Shown here: positions 47,761-60,000 of the stretch, in pieces
How the letters are laid out: every line of letters starts with the position of its first letter
Numbering within the stretch: the first letter of the stretch is position 1
NCBI RefSeq assembly: GCF_000004195.4
Contig: NC_030679.2
Span: 145,764,243-145,828,242, forward strand
Source: Xenopus tropicalis
Taxonomy: Eukaryota; Chordata; Amphibia; Anura; Pipidae
Direction of reading: 5' to 3'
DNA: 64,000 nt
The notes under the pieces: generated by a model
The model's input: only the letters and a program-made list of their open reading frames with translations
The model's database searches: none
Told to the model about the DNA's origin: nothing
Made by a program: the position numbers and the translations under genes

Positions 47761-48027
47761 AATGGAGGTCACCTTGTTTTATATCCGCCTTTAATACATA
47801 TGTAATTTATTATTATAATAATTAATATTGTAATGCTATGAAGATGTGGTACCGCCACTTGATATTGCCTTCAGATGGGTGACCTCAGACTTGGCTGGAC
47901 CAATGGCAACTCCCAATAGAACACTCTTTATCTCAGATAGCCTATAGCTGTATTGCTGGGGGAAGGACACTAATCTCAATGTCTAACACACAGAACTGGT
48001 CTCTCAAATAATGGGCGCCAGTTGTTC
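47761..48027. other. Intergenic stretch, nothing recognised
   Basis: Unique-looking AT-rich sequence between the duplication and a T2-like MITE. Confidence 0.3.
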
Positions 48028-48513
48028 TTAAAGGGAAACTATACCCCCAAACAATGTAGGTCTTTATAAAAATATATTGCATAAACAGCTCATATGTAAA
48101 ACCCTGCTTCATCTAAATAAACCATTTTCATATAAATATACTTTTTTAGCAGTATGTGCCATTGGGTAATCCTAAATAGGAAACTGCCATTTTATGTACT
48201 AAGCCCCGCCCCCTGGGATCATAGGAGTCACAGTGCACACAAACAAGCCAAGGCACACATACATGCTAGGCCCCATCAGCCAATGAATGGGCAGAGTTCT
48301 GCCTTTTGCTCCCACACTACTTCCTGTTACAGTTAGAGCTGCATCACTTCCTGCTAGCTGATCTCTGAGGGAGCACACAGCTCATCACAAAATGGCGGCT
48401 CAAGGGAAAGGGTGTAAAAGGGCAATATTTACTGATATATATATTCCAGTTTGGGGAGATTCTTTAATATAAACCGTCTGTTGGTTACGTATTCATTCTG
48501 GGGGGATAGTTTC
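48028..48513 (+). mobile_element. T2/Kolobok-like MITE, nearly complete
   Basis: Left end TTAAAGGGAAACTATACCCC. The right end stops at GGGGGATAGTTTC, lacking the last CCTTTAA. It matches the copy at 1-317 over CACAGTGCACACAAACAAGC to CATTCTGGGGGGATAG. Confidence 0.8.
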
Positions 48514-49394
48514 TTATGTTCTTATGTTCCGCGTTTTAATTTGTGTATTCTTTTTTAGTTCTGAGCTTTTGATAAATGACTAGACATTCGTGGTTCAAGG
48601 GTAAATTATTTTTTCATGGTTTCAAGAAAACTCCAAAAACCACAAAAAAAAAAGAAACCACCTTAAATCTGAATGTTGATGTAACAAAAAGTGCCTTACC
48701 GGCATGGCAGGGACGCCCGCCGCGTCGTCCTCTTCATGCGCCGGCTTCCTCATAGTGGGCGCGCGTGCGCTCCCGCATTTAAAGGCGCGCAATGGCGCGA
48801 ATTTCAAAGATATTTAAAGGGACGTTTGTTTACATTTTGTTGCCCGTGATAGGATTCGATTCCTGGTGCCTTCCTGAGCCTTGTGCATTCTTGTTCCTGT
48901 ATTTCTGATAGTATTTCTCCTGTTTTGACCCGGCCTGCTCCTGACTTTCCTGAAATCCGTAACCTGACCCCGGCTTGTACTTTTGACTCCGATTTTGCCT
49001 AAACCCGCTGCTTGATTATCTGGTTGACCCTTGCCTGTCTGACGATCCCTGTTTTCCGCCTGCCTCGACCCAGCCTGCCTGACGACGAACTTGTTTAACC
49101 CTATCTGTACCGTGATCTTCGGCCTAACTGACTTTATCTACAGTCGTGCCCCTTTGCTTGCCAGAACTCCAGCCTTGTTCCTCTCGTTAAGTCCAGGTGG
49201 CATCTGAGTAGCTGAGGGCTCCTCCTGAAGCCAAAGGCAGTCACAATACTGGTGAAGCCGAGCCGAGACCAAGGAACTTGGCATTTGTTCTGGTTTAGGG
49301 TGCCGACCGTGACAGTTGATAAATAGGACTTTTAATGTTCACACAGTATCGGCAACACCCTGAAATAGTACTCGCTTATAGGTAATCTAGTGCC
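48514..49394. other. Unassigned repeat-like sequence, CTGAC-rich
   Basis: The part 48690-49320 is GC-rich and has degenerate CCTGCCTGAC, GACCCGGCCTG and CTTGCCTGTCTGAC strings. It may be an LTR remnant, but no matching partner, primer site or coding region is visible. No host gene seen. Confidence 0.35.
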
Positions 49395-50104
49395 CCAAAT
49401 ATTTAAACAGAACCTCCCTTCTTCTAAACGGAGTGGGTGCCCTCGTGCCCGTTGGAAGGCCCTACTGGTAAATAAAACATTAGAGAGGTTATTATATGAT
49501 CCCCTTATATATTTATACATAGTTATCATGTCACCTCTTAAGCGCCTCTTCTCCAGTGTAAACAGACCCAACTGGGCCAGCCTTTCCCCATAACTGAGAC
49601 TTCCCATACCCTTTACCAGCTTAGTTGCCCTTCTCTGGACCCTCTCTAACTCAATAATGTCCCGTTTGAGCACTGGAGAACAGAACTGAACAGCATATTC
49701 TAGATGGGGCCTTACCAGCGCTCTGTAAAGGGGAAGAATAACCCCCTCCTCCCGTGAATCTATACCCCATATAATACAGCTCAGTACCCTGTTTGCCCTT
49801 GCAGCTGCTGCCTGGCATTGCTTGCTACAGCCAAGTTTATTATCTACAAGGACTCCAAGGTCCTTCTCCATTATGGATTTGCCTAGTGCAGTCCCATTAA
49901 GGGTATACGGGGCTTGCATATTTTTACATCCCAGGTGCATGGCCATACATTTATCCACATTAAATCCCATCTGCCACTTAGCCTCCCAGATTGCCAGTTG
50001 GTCAAGATCCTGCTGCAAGGTGCCACATCATGAATGGAAGGAATTGGGCTCAAGAGTTTTGTGCCATCTGCAAACACTGATACATTGCTTATAATACCCT
50101 CCCC
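49395..50104 (-). pseudogene. CR1-like LINE ORF2 fragment
   Basis: The - strand encodes LDQLAIWEAKWQMGFNVDKC, RVQRRATKLVKGMGSLSYGE and HPLRLEEGRFCLNI, matching the LINE at 22190 from its FADD region to near the C-terminus. Both the 5' and 3' parts are missing. A Harbinger-like MITE adjoins at 50108. Confidence 0.88.
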
Positions 50105-50107
50105 TAA

Positions 50108-50468
50108 AGGTGCCCATACACCTTCAGATCCGCTCGCTTGGTGATGTCACCAAGCGAGCGGATCTTCTCCCAATATCCCCCACTTATGGGTGGGCGATAT
50201 TGGGAGAATCCAGGCTAATTTGATTGTTTGGCCCTGGGGCCAAACGATCGAATTATATCGAAGGGTATAGGCAAAGTCGGTTCGGGTACTTCATCAATGA
50301 GCTGATCCAACTAGATTTTTTAACCTGCCTGATCGATATCTGGCCGATTTCAGGCCAGATATCGGTCGGGCAGGACCGTCGGTAGTGCCCATATACGGGC
50401 CGATTAGCTGCCGAATCGGTCTAAGGGACTGATATCAGCAGCTAGAATCGGCCCCTGTATGGGGACCT
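50108..50468. mobile_element. PIF/Harbinger-like MITE
   Basis: Ends AGGTGCCCATACA and TGTATGGGGACCT, flanked by TAA on both sides (3-bp TWA target). It contains a strong palindrome GCTCGCTTGGTGATGTCACC. It was inserted into the CR1 fragment, as CCCCTAA|TAAGTC rejoins to the LINE string CCCCTAAGTC. Confidence 0.8.
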
Positions 50469-50968
50469 TAAGTCGTTACAACTTTATGGACTTTAGACAT
50501 GGATAGACTTTGTTTTTCAACTGAAACTTGACGTTTTTGCAGTCATAAAAAGAACATCTACATTTCCCAAAAAAAGTATAGGAAATTTGTAAAAATAGGA
50601 AATGAATTATTGCTGTATTGGGTTCCCAGTAATTAATGTTTATCCAGTTGCCCATTAAAGTTCAATTTACTTTGAAAATCTATTCTGTGTTTTTTTTTTA
50701 AGACTGTAAAATAATTCTTACAATGTTGTCACTTTGGTGAGAAGCAGAATATGATGTGTTTTTGGTGAGTGAGTGCGATCATTTATGCACCTTGATTTAT
50801 CAGCGTTATTAGTCCTATATTTCTCTCCCACTTGAGGGAATTACGTTAGCCCCACAGCTATGGGCCATTTAGCAATAACCAGTCCCCGTTCTCTACGTAA
50901 ACTCAATTATTACTTCTAAAATAGCTACTGTACCTACCTCCCAATAAAGGACATTCTCCCTTTAGCTC
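50469..50968. other. Upstream flank of V2R gene C
   Basis: AT-rich sequence without recognised repeat or gene. It probably includes upstream regulatory DNA of gene C. Confidence 0.35.
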
Positions 50969-50976
50969 TATATAAA
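50969..50976 (+). promoter_or_regulatory. TATA box of V2R gene C
   Basis: TATATAAA, 47 bp before the distal start codon, in the same arrangement as gene B. This predicts a leader of about 20-25 nt. Confidence 0.65.
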
Positions 50977-51012
50977 CAAGAGCAGAGCCAGGAGGACATC
51001 TTCAGCCAGAGA

Positions 51013-51033
51013 ATGCAAAGGCATGAGAATGAG
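51013..51033 (+). other. Upstream ATG overlapping the start of V2R gene C
   Basis: ATGCAAAGGCATGAG opens ten bases before the receptor ATG in another frame. After splicing to exon 2 it would stop at once (GGC-TGA). If it is in the mRNA, ribosomes must bypass it. Gene B lacks it. Confidence 0.4.
51023..51033 (+). CDS. V2R gene C, coding exon 1 (11 nt)
   Basis: ATGAGAATGAG|GTAGGG, identical to gene B. Joined to G-CTG-AAT it gives MRMRLN. The frame closes over the whole gene. Confidence 0.75.
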
Positions 51034-54000
51034 GTAGGGCATAGGGAGGCATCTGTAATTTATGGGCAGATAAGGGCAGTTTATGGGGAAAAAAAATTAA
51101 TACAGGTATCGGGCCCCTTATCCGGAAACCCATTATCCAGAAAGTTCTGAATTATGGAAAGGCCATCTCCCATAGACTCAATTTTAATCAAATAATTCAC
51201 ATTTTTAAAAATTATTTCCTTTTTCTCTGTAATAATAAAACAGTACCTGTACTTGATCCCAACTAAGATATAATTACCCCTTATTGGGGCAGAACAGCCC
51301 TATTGGGTTTATTTAATGGTTAAATGATTCCCTTTTCTCTGTAATAATAAAACAGTACCTGTACTTGATCCCAACTAAGTTATAATTAATCCTTATTGGA
51401 GGAAAAACAATCGGGCATTGATACGAATTACGGAAAGACGCCTTTTCCTGAAAACCCCAGGTCCCGAGCATTCTGGATTATACCTGCATTAACATAGAAC
51501 AGGGTTTGACTTATTTATCTGAATCCTGAAATAATATATAGATAGCCATTGTGTTGGAGTGGGTGGAGTGTCTACTATGGTGAGCTGTAGACTAAACAAT
51601 ATCAAACAGTACAAAAGATGGTGGCATATGGGTTTCAAAGTGGAAGCATGAAAATGGGTTATGTCCCCTTTAATAATACAGTAGATACAGAAAAGATAAT
51701 GGAGAAAAAAAGAAGGAATGTGAAGGAAAGCCCTAGCCACCACACGTGGGTAATAAGTTACATGATAGCTAACATTGTAGGCCTAAATGTTGGGTACTAA
51801 CACTGGAGGATAAGGAGTCTCAGATTATTTTTGACTAGAGGGGCAAAAAGGACAAAAATCAGGGGCAACAAGGGGCACCCTTGAGAATTCTCCCATGTTC
51901 TTGTCCATAGCTGAGTTTGAGCACAGGCCAAGCATTTGAAGCCAATCACTATACAAAAATTTGTATCAACATGGACAAGGTTGCAAGTTGTCCATTTAGT
52001 CCTTACATATTGATATGGCAGAGATGTCTTTGATGGTTAAGGTGTCTATTTATAGCTATATAGAATATATAGAAATATGGATATTTATAGCTAATATACT
52101 TCTTATATTACCTTTAACAAGGCTCAGACAAACTCTGCAACCATGTTATTTACTGCTTCTGTGTCTTTGCAGGCTGAATGCTCCATCCCATTGGTGTTTT
52201 TGGCACCTTGTTATCTTCTGCTTCATTCCAGACCCTCATTGCAGTGATGTACGATGTAGTTTGGGTAAATCAGAGGTCTCCATGATTCTAGAACCAGGAG
52301 ATGTTCTAATAGGTGTGCTGCTCCCATTCCATGTTGGTAGAATACCTCTGAAGACAACATTTACTGAGACACCACCCCAGCTCCCCTGTGCACGGTGAGA
52401 TCTATTAAATGTATCTGTTTTCGTGTATGGGGGAAAATAGTACACGGGACTGTCAGTGTATTTCCTTATAAATGAATAAATGCAATAAAAAAGGTCACAA
52501 TTATAACCTCTTGAATCTGTAAATTCTACCATTCTCTTGTTGTGTTTGTGTGCCCAACTGCCTAGTTCACTATACATATATGTGCTGTAGAATGCTATGG
52601 TGTGATGATCAGTTGTGAAGACACTCATTAATGATGGGTAAGATCTCTGCTGGGGACACCTGCCCAATATTAGCCCATAATTTGTATTCCCTAATAAAGT
52701 TGACCCAATGGGTCAACTAAATTACAGCAAAAGGTTAAGAAGTGCCTTAGGGGAAATGTCAAAAGATCATGTTACACACGTATTGTTGGAAGGGGAAAAG
52801 CTGGGCAATGTGTGGCAGACTCACCCCCAATCACTTAGGGCAGTGGTTCTCAACCTTCCTAATGCTGTGACCCTTTAATACAGTTCCTCATGTTGTGGTG
52901 ACCCCTAACCATAAAATTATTCCTAAGACCATTGGAAATATGTGTTTTCCGATGGTCTTAGGCGACCCCTGTGAAAGGGTCCCGACCCACAGGTTGAGAG
53001 CCGCTGACTTAGGGGCACATTTTTAAATATCCAAAAACCACTCCGATTCATGCCAATTGGGTTTTTTTTTATTTCCCAGAGCTTTTTATTTTTTGGTCGG
53101 GGAAAGTAAAACCCGATTGGCACAAATCGGGCTATTCGGATGATGAAACCACGCAAGAGTTTGGAAACTCCAGAGTGGGTTTTGGGTACGAATGCTCGAG
53201 CATTCATAAATGTGCCCCATAGTGTGCCAGTAAGCTACAGTTAAAGGGATATTTTACCTTTTATGGAAATAATTGCAAAGTAGTTGTACTTTTGGGTGTA
53301 AATGTCACATACATGTTGTCAATAAAAGATGCGGACCACCCTTGTGTTACCTGAATCACTCTTATATCACATATTGCAGCCATCCTTTGTGTGTTATTGA
53401 GACGGCTTCCACAAGACTCTTTGTTTTGTTTGTCTAACAAATTAATATCCTGTAGACCCTTGTCTCTGAGTCTTCTTCTACAACAAGGTTCAAGTTCAGG
53501 TACAAACTTACCAACAGGTCAACATGCTTTAGCTAATATGGTTTTGTGTCATATTTAGGGATGCACCGAATCCCGGATTCAGTTCGGGATTTGGCTGAAT
53601 CTGGGATTTTTTTTAAGGATTCGGTTTCGGATCTGCAGTCCCGGCCAAACCAAATCCGAATGCGAATTAGCATAAATTAGCATATGCTAGGGTTAAATTG
53701 CCAGGCGATTTTAACCCCTTCCCATCCTAATTAACACATGTTAATTAGGTTTTGGATTCGATTCGGGATTTGGCCGAATCCTTCAGTGTGGGTTTGGGGG
53801 TTCAGCCGAACCCAAAAAAGTGGGTTCGGTGCATCCCTAGTCATATTTGTCTGTGGTCATTTTTGGAAGCATAAATGGTCTTTCCCCATAATTCCATTAA
53901 ACAACACAAAATGAAAATGTGAATAATAAAATGCAGTTGTGTAAACCCAGTTATATATCATAGTCTATATCATCTTGAAATGATTTATTCCTTTTACTTG

Positions 54001-57000
54001 TGGTCTTGGTCGTGCTTTCATCCTTTGATTTGTACAGGGCTCAATTCTTACAAAGAGAACATTGTCTATGTTCCCACCATTTACCTAAGTCTTCATCTTC
54101 AATTTTCATCAGAGACTTCATCTTCAGTTCTTTAATTGGTCATCAGTTAATCTTGACTTCATGTTTAAAGGTTTCTCCTGGAAACATACCAGCAGTTCCA
54201 AGCCATGAGGTTTGCATTGGATGAGATAAACAAAAGCCCAACTCTTCTTCCCAACGTTACTCTTGGCTTCTATGTCTACGACTCATGTGCACATCTGAGG
54301 AAGGAACAGGAGGGAACGCTATGGATGCTGACGGGTATGAATAAGACTGTACCCAATTATTGTTGCCAAGAATGGCCACGTTTGGCTGCTGTCCTTGGGC
54401 ATTCGGTATCTACTTATTCTATTCTAATGGCCCATGTTCTGGGGCTCTACAGGTACCCCCAGGTAAGATTTGTCATCAAATATGAATATATTCTAATTTA
54501 TCGATACAAGGGGGTTAAGTACAAAAATGAGGTCAACCCCAACAGAGTTATGGAACTGGATACTGCCCATGAGAGTAAAGAGTAGTGATGGGCGAAATGT
54601 TTCGCCAGGCATGGATTTGCGGCGAATTTCCACGTTTTGCCATTGGCGGAATGTTTCGCGAAACGGATGAAAGAATTCACTGCACGTCCAAAAGAATATT
54701 CGCGTGACAAAAGAATAGCCGCGGACGACAAAAGAATAGCCCGTGATAAAAGAATAGCCGCGGATGACAAAAGAATAGCCGCGGGTGACAAAAGAATAGC
54801 CGCGGGCGACAAAAGAATAGCCGCGGGTGACAAAAGAATAGCCGCGGGCGACAAAAGAACAGCCGTGGCCGACAAAAGAAAAGCCTGTGACAAAAGAATA
54901 GCCGCGGGTGACAAAAGAATAGCCGCGGGCGACAAAAGAATAGCCGTGGCCGACAAAAGAAAAGCCTGTGACAAAAGAATAGCCGCGGGTGACAAAAGAA
55001 TAGCCACGGGCGACAAAAGAATAGCCGTGGCCAACAAAAGAATAGCCGCGCGACAAAAGAATAGTCACGGGTGACTTTTTTTTTACATGCAACATTTTTG
55101 ACATTTCGCAAATTTTTCGGTGTTTCGTGAATCTCTTGAAAGATAAATTTACATTTAGCAGTACCTGCTTGACCTAATGAGAGTTAGTTCATTATAGAGA
55201 TTATTATTATGGAGAGTACAATTTTTATATTGTACTGACGACCTAACAATATGACCAAGTACTACTCAGAAGTAGAGACTAGTGATAATTGAATTTTTTC
55301 CCCAGGCATGGATTCGCAGCGAATTTCCGCATTTCGCCATTGGCAAATAGTTTTACGAAACTTAAAAATCCATGAAAATTCGCACGGAAAAATTTTGCGC
55401 ACTGAATTTTATTTGTTTCGTGTCAAAAAACGTGCGTGACAAAAAATAGACGTGGACGACAAAAAAAGATGCAGGCGACGAAAAAAATCGCACGACAAAT
55501 GCGTTTCACGAATTTTCTTGCCGTTTCACGAATTTTATGGTGAAGCGAAAAGGGACAGATTCACTCATCGCTAGTAGAGACTAGTGGTTCATGTCACTCG
55601 ATTCTGTCCACTTAGACCAAGGATCCCCAACCTTTTTTCTTGCGAGCCACACTCAGATGTAAAAACTGTTAGAGAGCCACACTAGGATGAAAAAGGACTG
55701 TGATTGGTTATTTTTAGCTCCATGGGGACGGCTGGCCTGCAGGAGGCTCTGCTTGGAGCAAAACAGTGTCTCTGGGCTTCCAAAACTTGCCTCCAAGCCA
55801 GAAATGTTAAAAAAGGCACATACTTTGGGGCTACTGGAGGCAACATCAAAGGGGGTGGCGAGCAACATGTTGCTCCTGAGCCATTGGTTGGCGATCACTG
55901 ACTTAGACAGTATACGTGAGAATATAACATCCTTCCTTTATGCATATGATTAACACTAGTGATGAACGAATCTGCCCCGTTTCGCTTCACCATAAAATTC
56001 GCGAAACGGCAAGAAAATTCGAAAAACGGCAAAAAATTTGCGAAACGCATTTGTCGCGTGTTTTTTTTTGTCGCCCGCGTCTTTTTTGTCTCCCGTGTCT
56101 ATTTTTGCCTTTTTCTGGCATGGCCTTGCCCAATTTGACGTGACCGTGCACTTTTTTTACGCGACCACGCCCTTTTTTGCATGGCTGCGTCCAAATTGAC
56201 GCGACCATGCCCGAATTGACATGACCACACGCTTTTTTGAAGCAACCGTGCCCGAATTGATGCAACCGCGCCCAAATTGGCGCAACCTTTTTTTAAGTGA
56301 AGTGGCGAAATGCGGAAATTCGCTGCAAATCCATGCCTGGCAAAAAAATTCGCTCATCACTAATTAACACCTGCCAAATGGTTTCCCTCAGACAGTAGGG
56401 ACAGTTGTTGCAGAGATCCTCCCTACTCTGTATAATTGGTTTGGGTGGGACCTGCTTTCCCACATTGTGTGTAAAAAGCATATTTTACCTTTTATATTTT
56501 TAATTCTGCAGTAAAATACAACATAAAAATTAAATAGAATCAACATGAAAGGATGTGGATGTGAAACAGATAATAGTTTCCTCATTATATAGGGATGACC
56601 TACTGTATACCCAGGTGGAAGATTGGATTTCCCTATTGCTTCAAGAATATTATGAGATGTCCTGTCCCTAAGGGATTGCTATGTGCTAGGATCTTGGTGT
56701 TCTAGGTGGCTCATCTGTAGGTGATGAGCTGAGGTTCTCTTCTAGATTCACCCATTCTTGTAAAATGTAACATACTTATCCTTGATGCAATGCATCTATA
56801 TAACCTTTTATGGTCTGAATTAAACATATTTCTTGTTCTGTCTCTATGAACTTAGATCAGTCATTACTCAACCAGCTCCTCCCTGAGTGACCGGTCACAG
56901 TTCCCTTCCTTCTTCAGGACAGTCCCCAGTGATGCTTTCCAGTCACGTGGACTCGCCCACCTCCTGCTGTATTTTGGATGGACATGGGTGGGTCTGGTTG

Positions 57001-60000
57001 GCATGGGAAGTGATTATGGACAACAGGGAGTTTATCTCATCACACAAGAGCTTATTAAAGCTGGAGCTTGTGTAGCCTTTACTGGTTTCATCCTTTCTGA
57101 TCATGATGATAAGAATGTGCCGTATCTAACCAGAATCATCAAAGAGTCAACAGCGAGAGTAATAGTGGTGTTTGCCCCTGACATCTATGTTGCTGCACTT
57201 TTGGATGAGCTACTGAAGCAGAACCTGTCTGGGAAAACCTTTGTGGCGAGTGAAGCCTGGTCCATATCATCAATGTTATCAGCTGAAAAATATTCTCCAG
57301 TACTCACTGGCGTCATTGGGTTCACATTTTCTAGCTCACCATTACCAGGGCTTAGGGGCTTCCTTAACAAGGTCCATCCCTCTAATACACCGGGAGAAAC
57401 CATAACTAAAATATTTTGGGAAAACATCTTTAAATGCAAATTTATGGACCAGGGAAATCTCACTGGAACATGGATAAATTCTACGAAGCTTTGCACAGGA
57501 AAGGAAGATCTAGAAACGGTTGAGAGCAGCTACAATGATGTGTCTAACCTAAGAAGCTCCTACAGTATATACACTTCTATCCAGATCCTAGCCCGGTCTT
57601 TGCACAATCTCTTCTCATGTTGGAATGGAAAAGAAACACTTTCTGATGGAACTTGTGTGGATGCTAAATATTTTAAACCATGGCAGGTAAGTAGTTATTG
57701 CAACTTCTTCTTGAGCTTGATCAAGTGGATTCAAAAATGGTACAGAATGCATGGAGCCTATTTATAACTATTTATTGTATCAGGAATAGTTACATATAGT
57801 TACATAGGGTTGAAAAAAGACCAGAGTCCATCAAGTTCAACCCATCCGAGTAAACCCAGCACACACAACCCACACCTACCAATCTATACACTCACATACA
57901 TAAACTATATATACAACCAGTAATACTAACTGTAGGAATGACATAGAACATATAATGATTGTACTCATAAGAGTACTGCTTGACAAGCTTGTAAGCACTA
58001 AACTCATGGTAGATTGGGTAGCCACCTGGCCGGTAGTTCATCGACTTAGCTAGAAAAATACCAATTAGGGCCAGGGCTGGTATTACAAATTTACTGGCAA
58101 TGTAGGCACCGGTAAATTTGCAATAATTTGTCCTCCAACCTTGGCCTGTCCCCCCACTTCACCCCCAATGCCTTCTCCCAGCTCCCTTTCTAGCCTTCCC
58201 CGCTCACTATTTCTTCTTAAATGTGGGCCACCAAAGTCATGTCCAGCCCCATTTATGTCACAGCTCTGCTCCTGATGTCATGGGCCTACCTCCTCATGGA
58301 CCCGCCCCTGCTCTGGCCAGTGAAAAGATTAAGGAATGGTGGCAACCCTAATGGTAGAGTGTGCTATTTCTCCTAATAAACTAGTTTTTCCCTCTCTACT
58401 GATCTCAATGTGGGCACCACCAACTCCCTCAGATTCTTATATTAAAGCTTTGTTCACCCATTTTATCAATTTTGTTCTCGGTACATATCCTGTTAACCCT
58501 ACCACTGTAGTACTCAACTCTTACTTTATAATTATTATAGTTCTTTGGGTTAATGGTAAAGTGGAGCAACATCATCATAATTTCAGATGTTTTCTCTCTA
58601 CAGCTGACACATTATATTCAGAACGCCCATGTGAAACTAAGCAATGGAAGAGAGGTCTCATTTGACCTCAATGGAGATCTACCTGCAGTGTATGATATAG
58701 TAAACTGGCAGCTGGGTGTTGACGGGATCATGAAGCAGGTCAAGGTTGGGAGCTACGATACTGCAGCTGCTGATGGAAACATCTTCAATGTCAACATTAG
58801 TGCAGTGATATGGGCTCCAGGGGACCACCAGGTATACTGCTAAGATGTAAATGTGCTGTATATAAATACTGAGAGCTAAATACTGCATCTTATTTTACAT
58901 AAACAAGTTTATCATGACTTAGATAACGAAGCGGTATGATTCACAAAAACAGTAAGAGGGTACATGCCCATTCATAACCATGTCTTTCTGTTAGATCCCT
59001 TCTTCTATCTGCAGTAAGAGTTGCCTACCAGGATTTAGGAGAGCAGTTATACGAGGGCAGCCCCTTTGCTGCTTCCAATGTATCCCCTGTCCACAGGGGG
59101 AAATATCCAACAAGACAGGTCAGAACATTTCATATCACTATGAGTTGCAGAAAGAAATGTTATCCTTTGTATTCTGAACTGGCTTTCATATTGTCTCCTG
59201 AAGGTTCAGATGACTGCACCAAGTGCTCGTGGAATATGTGGTCTAATGCTGACAAGGATAGATGCATTCCCAAAGCCATAGAATTCCTATCTTCTGAAGA
59301 ACCATTGGGTGCAACTTTGACCATTACATCCATAATATCCTCTCTGGTCCCACTTTTAGTCTTGGGACTCTTTTACCATTATAAGAGCACTCCTATTGTA
59401 AGAGCCAATAATTATTCTCTAAGCTGCACTCTACTTGGTTCCTTGTCCCTTTGCTTTCTCTGTTCCTTGCCATTTATTGGTTGCCCCCAGCAGCTGAAAT
59501 GTCTTCTAAGGCAGGTTGCATTTGGCATAGTTTTTTCACTTTGCATCTCTTGTATCTTGGCCAAAACTATCATGGTTGTTTTGGCATTTATGGTCACCAA
59601 ACCAGGCAGTAGCCTAAAGAAATGGACCGGTCCAAGAGTATCTTATATCATTGTCTCCATATGCAACATTTTACAGCTTTGCTTGTGCATCTGTTGGTTG
59701 TCCCTCTTCCCACCATTCCCAGAATATAACACAGACACCCAGCCTGAGATTATCATTTTTATATGTAATGAAGGTTCGGCTATTGCTTTCTGGTGCATGC
59801 TGGGATACCTTGGACTCTTGGCCTCCATCAGTTTCATTGTTGCCTTCCTGGCCAGACGCCTCCCTGACAGTTTCAATGAAGCCAAATTGATCACATTCAG
59901 TATGTTGGCTTTCCTCAGTGTGTGGGTGTCCTTTATCCCAGCCTATCTCAGTGCCCGGGGCATGTATACTGTGGCAATGGAGGTCTTTGCCATCCTGTCT

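Noticed and set aside
52015..52172. In-frame ATGs upstream of exon 2 of gene C as an alternative start
   Set aside because: There is a strong acceptor (GTCTTTGCAG) just before exon 2, and the 11-nt first exon with a TATA box is shared with gene B. The upstream stretch is not conserved in B.
54493..55111. Open frames on both strands with [12 protein letters not shown] or [10 protein letters not shown] repeats
   Set aside because: Same 21-bp array, which is free of stops in several frames. No splice context with gene C, whose exons lie on either side.
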